From Aerococcus suis (GTDB lineage: Bacteria; Bacillota; Bacilli; Lactobacillales; Aerococcaceae), in assembly GCF_900176325.1 (NCBI RefSeq), contig NZ_FWXK01000001.1, positions 155,770-219,769 on the forward strand: DNA of 64,000 nt, in the 5' to 3' direction. Below, piece after piece: positions 18,186-27,670 of the stretch. The position numbers and the translations under genes are program-made. Position 1 is the first letter of the stretch; the number at the start of each line of letters is the position of its first letter. The notes beneath the pieces were generated by a model. The model was given only the letters and a program-made list of their open reading frames with translations, ran no database searches and had not been told where the DNA came from.

Positions 18186-20352
18186 AGTCGATAAACCACA
18201 TGCTATTACTTATTTTGAATTAAATAACCGGGTCAATATTCCTGTCGATGGTAAAATTCCGTTAGAAAAAGATAAAGAAGCTGTTCGGGCATATTTCTTA
18301 GAACACGTCAATCCAAATACCGTCTTCTTCTATACCCTACATGAAAAAATCCATTACCTCATTGATAATGGATATATTGAAGAAGATTTCATTAATATGT
18401 ACGATTTTGATTTTATTAAGAAATTATTCCGACATTTATATGATCAAAAATTCCGTTTTATGAGTTTTATGGGGGCGTTTAAATTCTATAATCAATATGC
18501 GCTCAAAACCCGTGATGGAAAACGTTACTTAGAACGTTATGAAGACCGTATCGCCTTCACTGCTCTTTATTTAGCTCAAGGTGATGAAGACTTAGCAATG
18601 AATATCGCTAACGAACATATTAACCATCGCATTCAAATGGCAACACCTACTTTCCTTAACTCAGGTAAAAAAGCGCGTGGTGAAATGGTGTCATGCTTCC
18701 TAGTCGACGTCCAAGACAATATGGAAAGTATCGGTCGTACAGTTAACTCTGCTCTACAATTATCTAAACGTGGCGGTGGTGTTGGTATCAACCTAAGTAA
18801 CTTACGTGAAGCCGGTGCTCCAATCAAAGGCATCGAAAATGCGGGCTCTGGTGTTGTTCCTGTTATGAAACTATTTGAAGACTCATTCAGTTACGCAAAC
18901 CAATTAGGTGCTCGTCAAGGAGCTGGCGTTACTTATCTAAACGTCTTCCACCCAGACATTTTTGCTTTCTTATCAACCAAAAAAGAAAACGCTGATGAAA
19001 AAGTTCGTGTTAAAACCTTATCATTAGGTGTGGTGGTTCCTGATAAATATTATGACTTACTAAAATCAAACGAGCCGATGTTCTTATTCAGTCCTTACGA
19101 TGTGGAACGTGAATATGGTCGTCCATTCTCTTATGTCAATATCACCGAAAACTATGATGACATGGTTAAAAACGACAATATCCGTAAATACCGTACTAAC
19201 GCTCGTGAATTAGAACAAGAATTGTCTAAATTACAACAAGAATCCGGTTACCCTTACATTATTAATGTAGATACTGCTAACCGTGAAAATCCTATTTACG
19301 GTGACATTATTATGAGTAATCTATGCTCAGAAATTATGCAAGTCCAAACACCGTCTGAAATTAATGAAGACTTATCTTATGCTAAAGTCGGTTTAGATGT
19401 TAGTTGTAACTTAGCTTCAACTAATATTCTCGAAATGGTACGTGGGGATGACTTCGCTAAATCAGTCGATACAGCGATTCGTGCGTTAACTCAAGTATCA
19501 GACCTAACCAGTATTAATGCTGTTCCTACCGTTCAAAATGGTAACGCTAAGTACAATTCTATCGGTTTAGGTGCTATGGGATTACATACTGCTTTTGCAG
19601 TCCACCACATGCACTATGGCTCTCCTGAGTCATTAGAATTTACGGATGCTTACTTCCGTACCTTACGCTTCTGGGCATTAAAAACAAGTAATGCCATCGC
19701 GAAAGAACGTAATGAAACGTTCTACGAATTTGAAAAATCAGCATATGCTGATGGTTCTTGGTTACAAAGCCACTATATTGACGGCCCAGAATTCACCTTT
19801 GAATTTGACAAAAACGCGGAAATTTTCAAAAATATTCCCGTACCAACTAATGACGACTGGAAAACTTTAAATGAAGATATTCAAGAATATGGTCTCTACC
19901 ATTCTTACTTATTAGCTGTTGCACCAACTGGCTCTATTTCTTACATTAATGAAACGTCAAGTTCCCTACACCCAATTGTATGGCGTGTGGAACACCGTCA
20001 AGAAGGTAGCGTAGGTGCTGTTTACTATCCAACACCATATTTATCAAACGATACGATGCCTTATTTCGAATCTGCTTATGATATGGACCAACGTAAAGTT
20101 ATTGATGTTTATGCTGCGGCACAAAAACACGTTGATCAAGGGATGTCATTAACCTTATTCATGCGTTCTGAAATTCCAGAAGGTCTCTATGAATGGAAAA
20201 ATGGCAAAACCAATAAAATGACTACTCGTGATTTGAACAAACTAAGAAACTATGCTTATTCTAAAGGTATCAAATCGCTTTACTACATTCGGACATATAC
20301 AGATGATGGCGATATTATTGGTGCTAACATGTGTGAAAGCTGTGTCATCTAA
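18166..20352 (+). CDS. nrdE: Class Ib ribonucleotide reductase, large subunit NrdE
   Basis: Makes deoxyribonucleotides from ribonucleoside diphosphates together with NrdF. A 728-residue catalytic subunit. Typical pieces: MATPTFLNSGKKARGEMVSCFL (active-site Cys), SKRGGGVGINLSNLR, SNLCSEIMQ, and a C-terminal CESC redox pair (…NMCESCVI) used for re-reduction. The TTG at 18166 has AGGAG ten bases upstream; the TTG at 18157 touches that site and is unlikely. It overlaps nrdI by 20 bases and ends at a strong terminator, so nrdF is not in this operon. Confidence 0.96.
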   Translation: MTTQPTRVDKPHAITYFELNNRVNIPVDGKIPLEKDKEAVRAYFLEHVNPNTVFFYTLHEKIHYLIDNGYIEEDFINMYDFDFIKKLFRHLYDQKFRFMSFMGAFKFYNQYALKTRDGKRYLERYEDRIAFTALYLAQGDEDLAMNIANEHINHRIQMATPTFLNSGKKARGEMVSCFLVDVQDNMESIGRTVNSALQLSKRGGGVGINLSNLREAGAPIKGIENAGSGVVPVMKLFEDSFSYANQLGARQGAGVTYLNVFHPDIFAFLSTKKENADEKVRVKTLSLGVVVPDKYYDLLKSNEPMFLFSPYDVEREYGRPFSYVNITENYDDMVKNDNIRKYRTNARELEQELSKLQQESGYPYIINVDTANRENPIYGDIIMSNLCSEIMQVQTPSEINEDLSYAKVGLDVSCNLASTNILEMVRGDDFAKSVDTAIRALTQVSDLTSINAVPTVQNGNAKYNSIGLGAMGLHTAFAVHHMHYGSPESLEFTDAYFRTLRFWALKTSNAIAKERNETFYEFEKSAYADGSWLQSHYIDGPEFTFEFDKNAEIFKNIPVPTNDDWKTLNEDIQEYGLYHSYLLAVAPTGSISYINETSSSLHPIVWRVEHRQEGSVGAVYYPTPYLSNDTMPYFESAYDMDQRKVIDVYAAAQKHVDQGMSLTLFMRSEIPEGLYEWKNGKTNKMTTRDLNKLRNYAYSKGIKSLYYIRTYTDDGDIIGANMCESCVI

Positions 20353-20373
20353 TTCGACTAATAATCACTATAC

Positions 20374-20408
20374 AAAAAGCTTAGGACATCATCGCCCTAA
20401 GCTTTTTT
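20374..20408 (+). terminator. Terminator of nrdI-nrdE
   Basis: AAAAAGCTTAGG/CCTAAGCTTTTTT hairpin with a T run on the plus strand. Confidence 0.9.
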
Positions 20409-20432
20409 ATTGCCTTCATATATAAGCAATAA

Positions 20433-20462
20433 AAAAAGGAAGTGCATATGCACTTCCTTTTT
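20433..20462. terminator. Bidirectional terminator at the 3' end of the adhesin gene
   Basis: A perfect 30-base palindrome flanked by A and T runs (GGAAGTGCATATGCACTTCC core). It can end transcription of the minus-strand adhesin and back up the nrdE terminator. Confidence 0.85.
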
Positions 20463-20487
20463 AAATCGTATGAACAATCAAAATTAA

Positions 20488-23298
20488 TTATTTTTTACGT
20501 TTACGTGAACTGATACCAGCACCTGCTACTAAAGCACCTAAACCAGCAACAGCTGTACCAACTGCAGTACCTGTTTGAGGTAATGCACCTTCAATAGTTT
20601 CAGCAGCTTCAACAGTTCCTTCTTTGTTACCTTCAACGAATGGGTTTTCAACATGAAGACCATTTTCGTCTTGAGTAACAACGTCTTCGCCTTCTACGGC
20701 TGCGTCATCGAAGTAAACGCCGCCTTGACCTTTAGCAACGATTTCTTCACCTTCTACATAAGGATCTTTAACATATTCGCTACCTGCTTCGCCTTTAGCG
20801 TTAGCATTTGTTAAGTCTTTAGCTACGATTTCTTCGCCATCTGCATATGGATCGTCTACCCATTCAGAACCAACGGTGCCATCGTTAACTTCTTCTTCAA
20901 TGACGCCTGGGGCAATGTCTTCTACCCATTCAGAACCGTCTTCGCCTTCTGCGTTTTTAGGAGTTTCTTCGTTTACTGCAATAAAGTCAGTGTAATGACC
21001 AGTGTTTTCTACAGCAATTTCACTTGTACGATAAGCGTTATATTCATAACCTTCAGGTACAGCAGCTAATGCAGCTGTATAAGTTTGATCAGCTAATACA
21101 TCAGTGAAGTTTGCGTTACCGAATTCGTCAGTTTGAACTTGACGTCCTTCACCTGTTTCCATGTTTAATAATTCAACAGTTGCACCTTCAATAGGGTTGC
21201 TTGCACTGTCAACTACACGAATTTGAACTGAACCGTGTCCAGCGAATTCTTCTTCAACAGGAGCTTCTTCTTCAGCTTCATTTACTGCAATAAAGTCAGT
21301 GTAATGACCAGTGTTTTCTACAGCAATTTCACTTGTACGATAAGCGTTATATTCATAACCTTCAGGTACAGCAGCTAATGCAGCTGTATAAGTTTGATCA
21401 GCTAATACATCAGTGAAGTTTGCGTTACCGAATTCGTCAGTTTGAACTTGACGTCCTTCACCTGTTTCCATGTTTAATAATTCAACAGTTGCACCTTCAA
21501 TAGGGTTGCTTGCACTGTCAACTACACGAATTTGAACTGAACCGTATCCAGCGAATTCTTCTTCAATAACGCCTGGGGCAATATCTTCTACAGTAAATGC
21601 TAGCAAGGCACCGTAAGCGTCCGTCCCCGGAATCAATCCACCGTCACTCGTAGAGAAGTAGGTAGTGATCGGCAATAATAACTGACCATCATTAACTTTA
21701 AATGCTAAGTTTCCCTCTTCATTTTTGCCGATGAGGTTCGACACATCCTGATTTAATGGCAAGACGGCACGAATAATCGATGGGTTCTGTGCACCATTAA
21801 TATTTAATATTTCGTCTGCAAATCGCCCCGTCCCTTGGTAGCCAGCAAGCCCTTGATCATTGAATTCAATGGCTGTCCGGTAATTTTCTGGAAGGTATTC
21901 ATAATTTACTCCGCCGGTAAAACTGTAAGGGAGAAAATGCAATTCACCATGATCAATATATTGAACTAACCGTGGATCAATTTTTATATTAAATTTTGAC
22001 TTGTTCATTAATGATGGTCTAGGCACACCAGTAGCTTTATTCATCATGTGGTCAATAATGAACCCACCGTGTGTGCCAATTGACGGGTTAAAGATAATTT
22101 GTGATGCTGAATTACGATAGAGTTTTTGATATTGTGTATCTGTCGTAGGCTCAGCAACTTTCTGATCTCTATTTACAACGAAGACCCCTGTTTGATTAGC
22201 GTCTTCAACAATTTTCTTTTGGTTAGAATCAAATACAAACGCACGGTACCCATATATCGGTGTATTTTCTTGTTCCAGTTTAAATACATCCTTAACCGCT
22301 TGTTTAAAAGTAATGGTTCCTGACATTTCCTTAACACCCAGCGTCCCGTCGTGTGTTTGTCGAATTGGCAATTCCCAGATATTAGTTAACTGCCCTTCAT
22401 TATCAGAAACGCGGCTGAATGTTTGTGGAGAACTTGTATTCCCATTCTTATTTATAATAATGGTGTCTACTTGGTTCGCAATCTCATCATCTAAAACGAT
22501 GCGTACCTTCATAACACTTCTTGGTATGGCAGCATTATAATACGTGAGTTTATAGTCTAAAGTCTTCGCTGTATTTTTCTCAGGGTCTAAAATATCATCG
22601 AAGGTTAACGCAATATTCTGCGTATTGTATTCCTGCTTGGTTCCTTCATCAGCTGTTTCTAAAGATTTAGCACCAAGTGAAACATTACCAGTAGCTAAGC
22701 TTTCTGACTCCAGAGCTGGCGTTGGCGAAGCTGGTGCGGATGATGCGTATGCTTTCGTTATCGTAGCTGAGCTTTCTGACTCCAGAGCTGACGTTTTATC
22801 TTCAGATGATGAATCAGCAGTAGCATGTTCTTCATTTGCTAATGATTCCTCTGATGAGTCATTTTCTACTGATGCTTCATTTGTAGAATTTGAATCATTA
22901 GATACAGATTCTTTCGTTGCTTCTTTGTCTTCTACAGCTTCTGTTGTATTACTTTCCACTGTTTCTGAAGATTCTTCAGAAACCGCTGGAGCTTCTTCTA
23001 CAGCTTCAGTTTCTACTGATGCTTCTGTTACAGAAGGTGCAGCTGCCTCTTCTGTATTCTCAACGGATTCTGTTTCAGATACAGGTGTCTCTTTCTCTGC
23101 GGAAGGTTCAACGACTTCTGCCGTATCTGTTGCATTGTCTTCAACCGCTGCTTGAGCAACAGTTGCTTGGGTGCTAAATAATAATCCCGCTGCAACAGCA
23201 ACCGACGCTACCCCAACGGATAACCGTTTGACTGCGTAACGGTAAACTTTGTTAGCGGATTTTTCTAATAAAACTTGTTTATTATTTTTACTAACCAT
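20488..23298 (-). CDS. YSIRK/LPXTG surface adhesin with SpaA-type repeats
   Basis: A 936-residue wall-anchored protein. The signal peptide (1-50) has a YSIRK-like motif, [18 protein letters not shown]. Residues ~51-215 are Ser/Glu/Thr-rich. Residues ~216-565 form a globular N-terminal region of unknown ligand. Two almost identical 103-residue units (about 578-673 and 681-776) look like SpaA/Cna-B stalk domains ([20 protein letters not shown] ... [13 protein letters not shown]). Shorter repeats built on GSEWV-D and GEEIVAK follow, then LPQTG, a hydrophobic helix and KRKK. The ATG at 23298 has GGAGGAG upstream. It was presumably acquired or expanded as an accessory gene between nrdE and nrdF. 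It probably mediates attachment; the ligand is not evident. Confidence 0.88.
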   Translation of the reverse strand: MVSKNNKQVLLEKSANKVYRYAVKRLSVGVASVAVAAGLLFSTQATVAQAAVEDNATDTAEVVEPSAEKETPVSETESVENTEEAAAPSVTEASVETEAVEEAPAVSEESSETVESNTTEAVEDKEATKESVSNDSNSTNEASVENDSSEESLANEEHATADSSSEDKTSALESESSATITKAYASSAPASPTPALESESLATGNVSLGAKSLETADEGTKQEYNTQNIALTFDDILDPEKNTAKTLDYKLTYYNAAIPRSVMKVRIVLDDEIANQVDTIIINKNGNTSSPQTFSRVSDNEGQLTNIWELPIRQTHDGTLGVKEMSGTITFKQAVKDVFKLEQENTPIYGYRAFVFDSNQKKIVEDANQTGVFVVNRDQKVAEPTTDTQYQKLYRNSASQIIFNPSIGTHGGFIIDHMMNKATGVPRPSLMNKSKFNIKIDPRLVQYIDHGELHFLPYSFTGGVNYEYLPENYRTAIEFNDQGLAGYQGTGRFADEILNINGAQNPSIIRAVLPLNQDVSNLIGKNEEGNLAFKVNDGQLLLPITTYFSTSDGGLIPGTDAYGALLAFTVEDIAPGVIEEEFAGYGSVQIRVVDSASNPIEGATVELLNMETGEGRQVQTDEFGNANFTDVLADQTYTAALAAVPEGYEYNAYRTSEIAVENTGHYTDFIAVNEAEEEAPVEEEFAGHGSVQIRVVDSASNPIEGATVELLNMETGEGRQVQTDEFGNANFTDVLADQTYTAALAAVPEGYEYNAYRTSEIAVENTGHYTDFIAVNEETPKNAEGEDGSEWVEDIAPGVIEEEVNDGTVGSEWVDDPYADGEEIVAKDLTNANAKGEAGSEYVKDPYVEGEEIVAKGQGGVYFDDAAVEGEDVVTQDENGLHVENPFVEGNKEGTVEAAETIEGALPQTGTAVGTAVAGLGALVAGAGISSRKRKK
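20891..20925 (-). repeat. Short copy of the adhesin repeat boundary
   Basis: This 35-base stretch recurs at 21557-21591 with two differences. Both encode [12 protein letters not shown], one before and one after the tandem stalk units. It marks a past duplication or recombination joint. Confidence 0.8.
20972..21257 (-). repeat. Tandem repeat copy A in the adhesin gene
   Basis: 286 bases that match 21281-21566 with one visible difference (a G/A change giving His versus Tyr). The period is 309 bases, 103 codons, so copy-number change keeps the reading frame. Confidence 0.95.
21281..21566 (-). repeat. Tandem repeat copy B in the adhesin gene
   Basis: Second copy of the 309-base unit; together they encode the two SpaA-like stalk domains. 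Near identity at DNA level points to recent duplication or ongoing gene conversion. Confidence 0.95.
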
Positions 23299-23475
23299 TT
23301 TTCGCTCCTCCAAAAATTAAAAAACATAATAAGTTACTAAAGTTGAACTTTTTATACTAGAAAAAAATCAAAAAGCTATACTAAAAAGCCTCAGAAATTG
23401 CCAATATGAACACTATCATATCAATTGATTATTTAACATATTATTTATTCTCTCCAGATTATAATCAGACTAAAA

Positions 23476-23499
23476 AAGCACCCTATAATTAGAGTGCTT
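23476..23499 (-). terminator. Terminator of the CAMP-factor gene
   Basis: Stem AAGCAC/GTGCTT with a 12-base loop and a T run on the minus strand, directly after the CAMP-factor gene. Confidence 0.75.
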
Positions 23500-23527
23500 C
23501 TAAATCAAATATACAATATTGTTCATG

Positions 23528-25885
23528 CTATGCCGTTACAGTCGCTACTTTGGCACTAGCGATTTCTTTCGCTTTGGCTAAAGCATTTTTCAAGCTATCC
23601 ATGGCTTGAGTTACTTCGCCGTTTGTAGCATTCACGGCTAACTGAACGCCAACAGCTGCCGTTATTACTTTATTTAAATTAGTGTAAACGTCACTAGGTA
23701 CTTTACCTAGAACAAATTGATCACGTTCACGACGCGTTTGCCAAATTAAGTCAGCTAATTCACGTTTGAAGGAGAATGATGCTTTATTAGCTTGAACGTC
23801 TTCGGCTTGAGCTTTGGCATCAGCTAATGTCGTTTTTAACTCGTCCATAACAGCTTCGACGTCCACTGTTTTACTTTTGACTTTTAATTGTAATCCCACT
23901 GCTTTAGTGATGACTTTATTCAAGTTCGTATAAACTTCAGTTGGGACTTTGCCTAAGACATATTTGTCACGATCAAAACGCGTTTGCCAAATTAAATCTT
24001 TTAAGTCACGTTTCAATTGGTTAGATGCGATTTGTTCTTCTTTAGGGATTGAATTTAGATAGTCAATTGCTTTTTGATAAGCCCCTTTTAAATTAGCAAT
24101 GGCATTATCAATTTCAAATACTAATGTTTCTGGATTTAATTGGACCCCTACTGCTTTAGTAATAGCTTTATTGAGTTCATGGTACACTTCAAATGGGACT
24201 TTAGATAAGATATATTCGTCACGGTCAAAACGCGTTTGCCAAATTGTATCAGCAAGTGCACGTTTCACGTAAGTTGTGGCAATATCTAATGGTGTAATGT
24301 CACGGAAATTATTCCCATAAGCCACTAAACCTTGCATATCTTTAATTCGTTTCGTTAAACGTTCGACATTAGAGAATGGGTCAACCACGGCCATAAAGGC
24401 ATGGGTAATTTCCAATCCAGCTTTAGAGTGAACAATTTGAGGTTTACGTGTCCAATCGTGTGTTGCTGTATGAATTGCTTTAGCTGCTTCAACAAACAAT
24501 TGCGCGCGTAAACGCCATGTATTGACATTGTAGAAATTACCGGGTTCGAAGAATGACACCATTCCTTTGATCACAGATTGTCCAATGTCTTGTGCCATTG
24601 AGCCTAGTTTGTCAATCACATAACGGACAGGTGTTCCATTTAAAGTCACTTCAGTTGGAACGAGTTCCGCAATAACACCAACAATTTCAGTGCCTTTTAG
24701 AACATCTTCACGTTTAGCGTTGGCATGAAGGTAAGCCACTCGTTCAATTAAGGCGCCAATGTCATGGAATAATGAGCCAGTTGGTGTCACGGTATCAATA
24801 ATTGAACCAATTTCAGCGGTAGATACTTTACCGTTTAATCGACTATCAATGACTGTCATTACCGCATCAGAGACGCTCATTCCTTTTTTCACGAGGTCTT
24901 CGATATTGATTTCTTTGTCGTCACCAATCGTCCAGTCTTCCAATTTAGGTGTATTACCTGGAGGTGTTAATGATTCAAATAATGGATTTTCTTCGTAACG
25001 ACTACCATCTAATGCTCCCGGTGTTAAAGTTACATCTTTATAATCTGGGAATTGGGTAATAAAGGCTGCCACATCATATAAGACTTCTGAATCAATGGAA
25101 TCATCCATAATAATTTGACCTAGTTCAATAATTCTTTCTGAACTTGTCACTTCGTCTTTACCTAATGTCGCCACTTCAGAACCGATTTCAATCAATTTAT
25201 TGAACGTTTGACGATGATTTTTCATAAAATCAGCTAGACGTTCATAATTAATGTCACGTTTAGAAGGAACCACATAGTCTAGTTTTTCACTGACTAATGG
25301 ATCACCTTTAGCTGTTTCGACCTCTTTATCAGATGCTTTAGCGTTTGCTTGTGCTTTGTCGATATTGGCAATGGCTTCTTCCCCACGACTAATCGCAGTT
25401 TCTAAGCTTTCATCAGAAGCTGCTTTATCATTTTTAATTTCATCTACTTTATTAACGATTTCATCATGAGAAGGTCCGTTAAGCGTTTCAGGGTCGCCTT
25501 CATCAGCAGGGATTTCGACGTTATCAGTTGCCGTATCGTCTGCCACTTCTTTTGAATCTGTTTCAGTTGGACGATCTGGCGTCACAATATCGGTATCTGT
25601 TTGATCACTAGTAGCTTCGTCTACATTGACAGTTGTTTCTGTTTCAGTAGTATTTTCGTCAGATGTTGGTAAGGCTTCGGCAACATCTTCTGCTGTGACT
25701 TCAGGAACTTCTTTTGTGTCAACAGGGACAGAGATATCCGCAACTGGTTGAATGGCTTCAGTATCAACTGGTTTCTCTGTGTCAACTTCTGCAGCTGATA
25801 CAGTCGATGTACTGACAGCAAGTAACCCTGATAACACTAAAGCAGATGATGTTAGCATCATTTTTTTATTCATCTCTAATGGCAT
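23528..25885 (-). CDS. Secreted CAMP-factor relative with three C-terminal CAMP domains
   Basis: A 785-residue secreted protein without LPXTG. Signal peptide 1-31, acidic Thr-rich stretch to ~150, then a helical region. Residues 453-540 match the N-domain of the group B streptococcal CAMP factor (the VDPFSNVERL segment at 501-510 corresponds to LDPFASVDSI). Residues 541-607 match its C-domain: TIWQTRFDRDEYIL and LNKAITKAVGVQLNP versus EIWNTRFTRDKKVL and LNKAITHAVGVQLNP. Two more C-domain copies follow (IWQTR at 632 and 714). Known CAMP factors, which are pore-forming co-haemolysins, are about 226-270 residues, so this is about three times longer. The ATG at 25885 has GGAGGGG seven bases upstream. 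Activity is inferred from the family. Confidence 0.88.
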   Translation of the reverse strand: MPLEMNKKMMLTSSALVLSGLLAVSTSTVSAAEVDTEKPVDTEAIQPVADISVPVDTKEVPEVTAEDVAEALPTSDENTTETETTVNVDEATSDQTDTDIVTPDRPTETDSKEVADDTATDNVEIPADEGDPETLNGPSHDEIVNKVDEIKNDKAASDESLETAISRGEEAIANIDKAQANAKASDKEVETAKGDPLVSEKLDYVVPSKRDINYERLADFMKNHRQTFNKLIEIGSEVATLGKDEVTSSERIIELGQIIMDDSIDSEVLYDVAAFITQFPDYKDVTLTPGALDGSRYEENPLFESLTPPGNTPKLEDWTIGDDKEINIEDLVKKGMSVSDAVMTVIDSRLNGKVSTAEIGSIIDTVTPTGSLFHDIGALIERVAYLHANAKREDVLKGTEIVGVIAELVPTEVTLNGTPVRYVIDKLGSMAQDIGQSVIKGMVSFFEPGNFYNVNTWRLRAQLFVEAAKAIHTATHDWTRKPQIVHSKAGLEITHAFMAVVDPFSNVERLTKRIKDMQGLVAYGNNFRDITPLDIATTYVKRALADTIWQTRFDRDEYILSKVPFEVYHELNKAITKAVGVQLNPETLVFEIDNAIANLKGAYQKAIDYLNSIPKEEQIASNQLKRDLKDLIWQTRFDRDKYVLGKVPTEVYTNLNKVITKAVGLQLKVKSKTVDVEAVMDELKTTLADAKAQAEDVQANKASFSFKRELADLIWQTRRERDQFVLGKVPSDVYTNLNKVITAAVGVQLAVNATNGEVTQAMDSLKNALAKAKEIASAKVATVTA
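24015..24250 (-). repeat. First CAMP C-domain unit of three
   Basis: Encodes residues ~546-624. The unit recurs at about 23766-24003 and 23560-23757, with an approximate 84-residue period at protein level. The DNA copies are clearly diverged, unlike the adhesin repeats, so this triplication is older. Confidence 0.75.
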
Positions 25886-25930
25886 AGTTACCCCTCCATA
25901 AAATATTTATTTGCTTGTGGTAAAAATATT

Positions 25931-25946
25931 TTATGTAGCTACATAA
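25931..25946. promoter_or_regulatory. Perfect 16-base palindrome in the CAMP-factor leader
   Basis: TTATGTAGCTACATAA lies 45 bases upstream of the start codon, downstream of the predicted promoter. It may be an operator or an mRNA hairpin. Confidence 0.45.
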
Positions 25947-26038
25947 GCGGAAAACGAAACGACAAAATATGAAGTGATAAGCCCCGTCGGACAGCTGTTT
26001 GTTTTCCTTGATTTCACTTTACACCCGGATAATAAAAC

Positions 26039-26082
26039 ATTATATTACATGTAGGTTACATAAAGGTTACATAATATTACAT
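26039..26082 (-). promoter_or_regulatory. WalR-like direct repeats and -10 box upstream of the CAMP-factor gene
   Basis: On the minus strand TGTAAT/TGTAAC hexamers occur four times (26077-26082, 26067-26072, 26056-26061, 26045-26050), 10, 11 and 11 bp apart. Two of the spacings are exactly TGTWAH-N5-TGTWAH, the WalR (VicR/YycF) consensus; the third has N4. A TATAAT (26039-26044) follows directly with no good -35, as expected for an activated promoter. The mRNA leader would be about 150 bases. Confidence 0.6.
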
Positions 26083-26389
26083 TAGAATTGTAACGCTTAT
26101 ATTTTAATTAAATGAGATTTTTTCAATTTGAAATTAGATAGTTTAAGCGATTTCATAAATGTGAATTTTACACTATTAAATTGTTTCGATATTGTTTTAA
26201 TTTAAAAATATTCAACAATTCGTCACACAAAGTTCAAATAAATGCACAATTGTATTTTTATTTTAGACAGGTTATTTAAAGTAAGTTATTCTGTTTTTTA
26301 TTATCGCCTTGTAAAGCCTATTTTTAATATATTAAATCTCTCATTTAACTTGATTTTTCCTCATATTCGATAGTGATAGCATACGAAAA
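26083..26389. other. AT-rich intergenic region
   Basis: Very AT-rich sequence between the CAMP-factor regulatory repeats and the nrdF terminator. No gene or clear repeat was recognised. Confidence 0.5.
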
Positions 26390-26417
26390 AACGACTGATA
26401 ACTTATTATCAGTCGTT
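26390..26417 (-). terminator. Terminator of nrdF
   Basis: Perfect arms AACGACTGATAA/TTATCAGTCGTT with a 4-base loop, T run on the minus strand. Confidence 0.9.
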
Positions 26418-26439
26418 TTATTCCTTGATTTACAGATTA

Positions 26440-27450
26440 TTAGAAGTCATAGTCATCGTCGTCCATCGCTTCCGCTTCTCCCATTAAGTAGCCAGAGCCG
26501 ACTTGAGAGAAGAAGTCATGGTTCGTTGTATCAGTTGATAGACCATTCATAACGATTGGGTTAACATTTTCTGCTGTTCCTTCGTCATATAACGCTGGGA
26601 ATCCTAAATTTTGTAACGCTTTATTCGCATTGTAACGAATGAAGACTTTTACTTCTTCTGTCCATCCCACTTGGTCATAGACTTCTTCCGCATATTTATC
26701 TTCATTATCCATTAGTTTTTCAAGTAAATCATACATCCACATTGTCAATTCATATTGTTCATCTTCAGATAATTCTTGATATGCTAATTGGAATTTATAC
26801 CCAATATAGGTACCGTGAACAGATTCGTCACGAATAATCAATTTAATGATTTCCGCCACGTTAACTAAACGATCGTTTCCTAAATACCATAGAGGTGTGA
26901 AGAAACCACTATAGAATAGATACGTTTCTAAAAAGACACTAGCGATTTTCATTTGTAACGCATTTCCGTTTTGATAAATATCGTTAATGACTTCTGCTTT
27001 ATATTGTAAGCGTTCGTTAGTATCTCCCCACTCAAAAATTTCATCAATTTCTTGAGATTCATTTAATGAAATGAAGATAGTAGAATAAGATTTCGCATGG
27101 ACACTTTCCATAAACAGAATATTATTTAGGACCGCTTCTTCATGTTGCGTACGAACATGATCACGCATTACGTTAGCCCCTTCTTCAGATTGTAAGGTAT
27201 CTAACATAGTCAAGCCAACAAACGCTTTATTAACGACATCGCGTTCTTCTGGCGTTAATTGACGCCAGTCTTTCCGGTCATTAGATACCGGAACACGCGT
27301 ATCTAACCAAAATTGACTCGTTAATTTTTCCCACGTTTGTTTATCAATCGCATCTTCGACACGGTTCCAGTCAACCGCTTTGTAGTATTTCACGTCTTTG
27401 TCAGTCGCATCACCATGGACAATTTGATTAAAGTAATTTTTATCCGTCAT
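26440..27450 (-). CDS. nrdF: Class Ib ribonucleotide reductase, small subunit NrdF
   Basis: The Mn/Fe radical subunit (336 residues) that partners NrdE. Ferritin-like metal-binding segments are visible: LDTLQSEEGANVMRDH, NNILFMESVHAKSYSTIF, IKLIIRDESVHGTYIGYKF. The ATG at 27450 follows GGGAGG. It is encoded about 6 kb from nrdI-nrdE in the convergent orientation with its own terminator. No convincing NrdR box was seen in front of it, so its control may differ from that of nrdIE. Confidence 0.95.
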   Translation of the reverse strand: MTDKNYFNQIVHGDATDKDVKYYKAVDWNRVEDAIDKQTWEKLTSQFWLDTRVPVSNDRKDWRQLTPEERDVVNKAFVGLTMLDTLQSEEGANVMRDHVRTQHEEAVLNNILFMESVHAKSYSTIFISLNESQEIDEIFEWGDTNERLQYKAEVINDIYQNGNALQMKIASVFLETYLFYSGFFTPLWYLGNDRLVNVAEIIKLIIRDESVHGTYIGYKFQLAYQELSEDEQYELTMWMYDLLEKLMDNEDKYAEEVYDQVGWTEEVKVFIRYNANKALQNLGFPALYDEGTAENVNPIVMNGLSTDTTNHDFFSQVGSGYLMGEAEAMDDDDYDF

Positions 27451-27637
27451 ATGATCCTCCCTTTTTTCATTACTGTCTATTCTAGCATGATTCACTCAAT
27501 CACGGAATGAAATTAAAGTATTATTTAGAAAGAATTCCATAAAATGAATACACACAAAAATAATCGGACTTATTTCCAAATAAAAAATCATAATAGTCTG
27601 TCTATTATTACAAATTGCTTATTAAAGCAAGTAAAAT

Positions 27638-27670
27638 TTTTTCGCGCCAATTGATAAGCGCGTGAAAAAA
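27638..27670. terminator. Possible bidirectional terminator
   Basis: CGCGC/GCGCG stem with T and A runs on both sides, overlapping the stop codon region of the 105-residue gene. Confidence 0.5.

Noticed and set aside
20972..21566. Repeat array considered as CRISPR or mobile element
   Set aside because: Units are 309 bp, in frame and coding; no short direct repeats with spacers, no transposase.
22625..23155. Plus-strand 176-codon open frame opposite the adhesin gene
   Set aside because: Ser/Ala-rich complement of the Glu/Ser/Thr-rich linker; no ribosome binding site and no fold expected. A shadow frame.
27451..27600. NrdR boxes upstream of nrdF
   Set aside because: Read on both strands; no sequence matched the 16-base consensus well.
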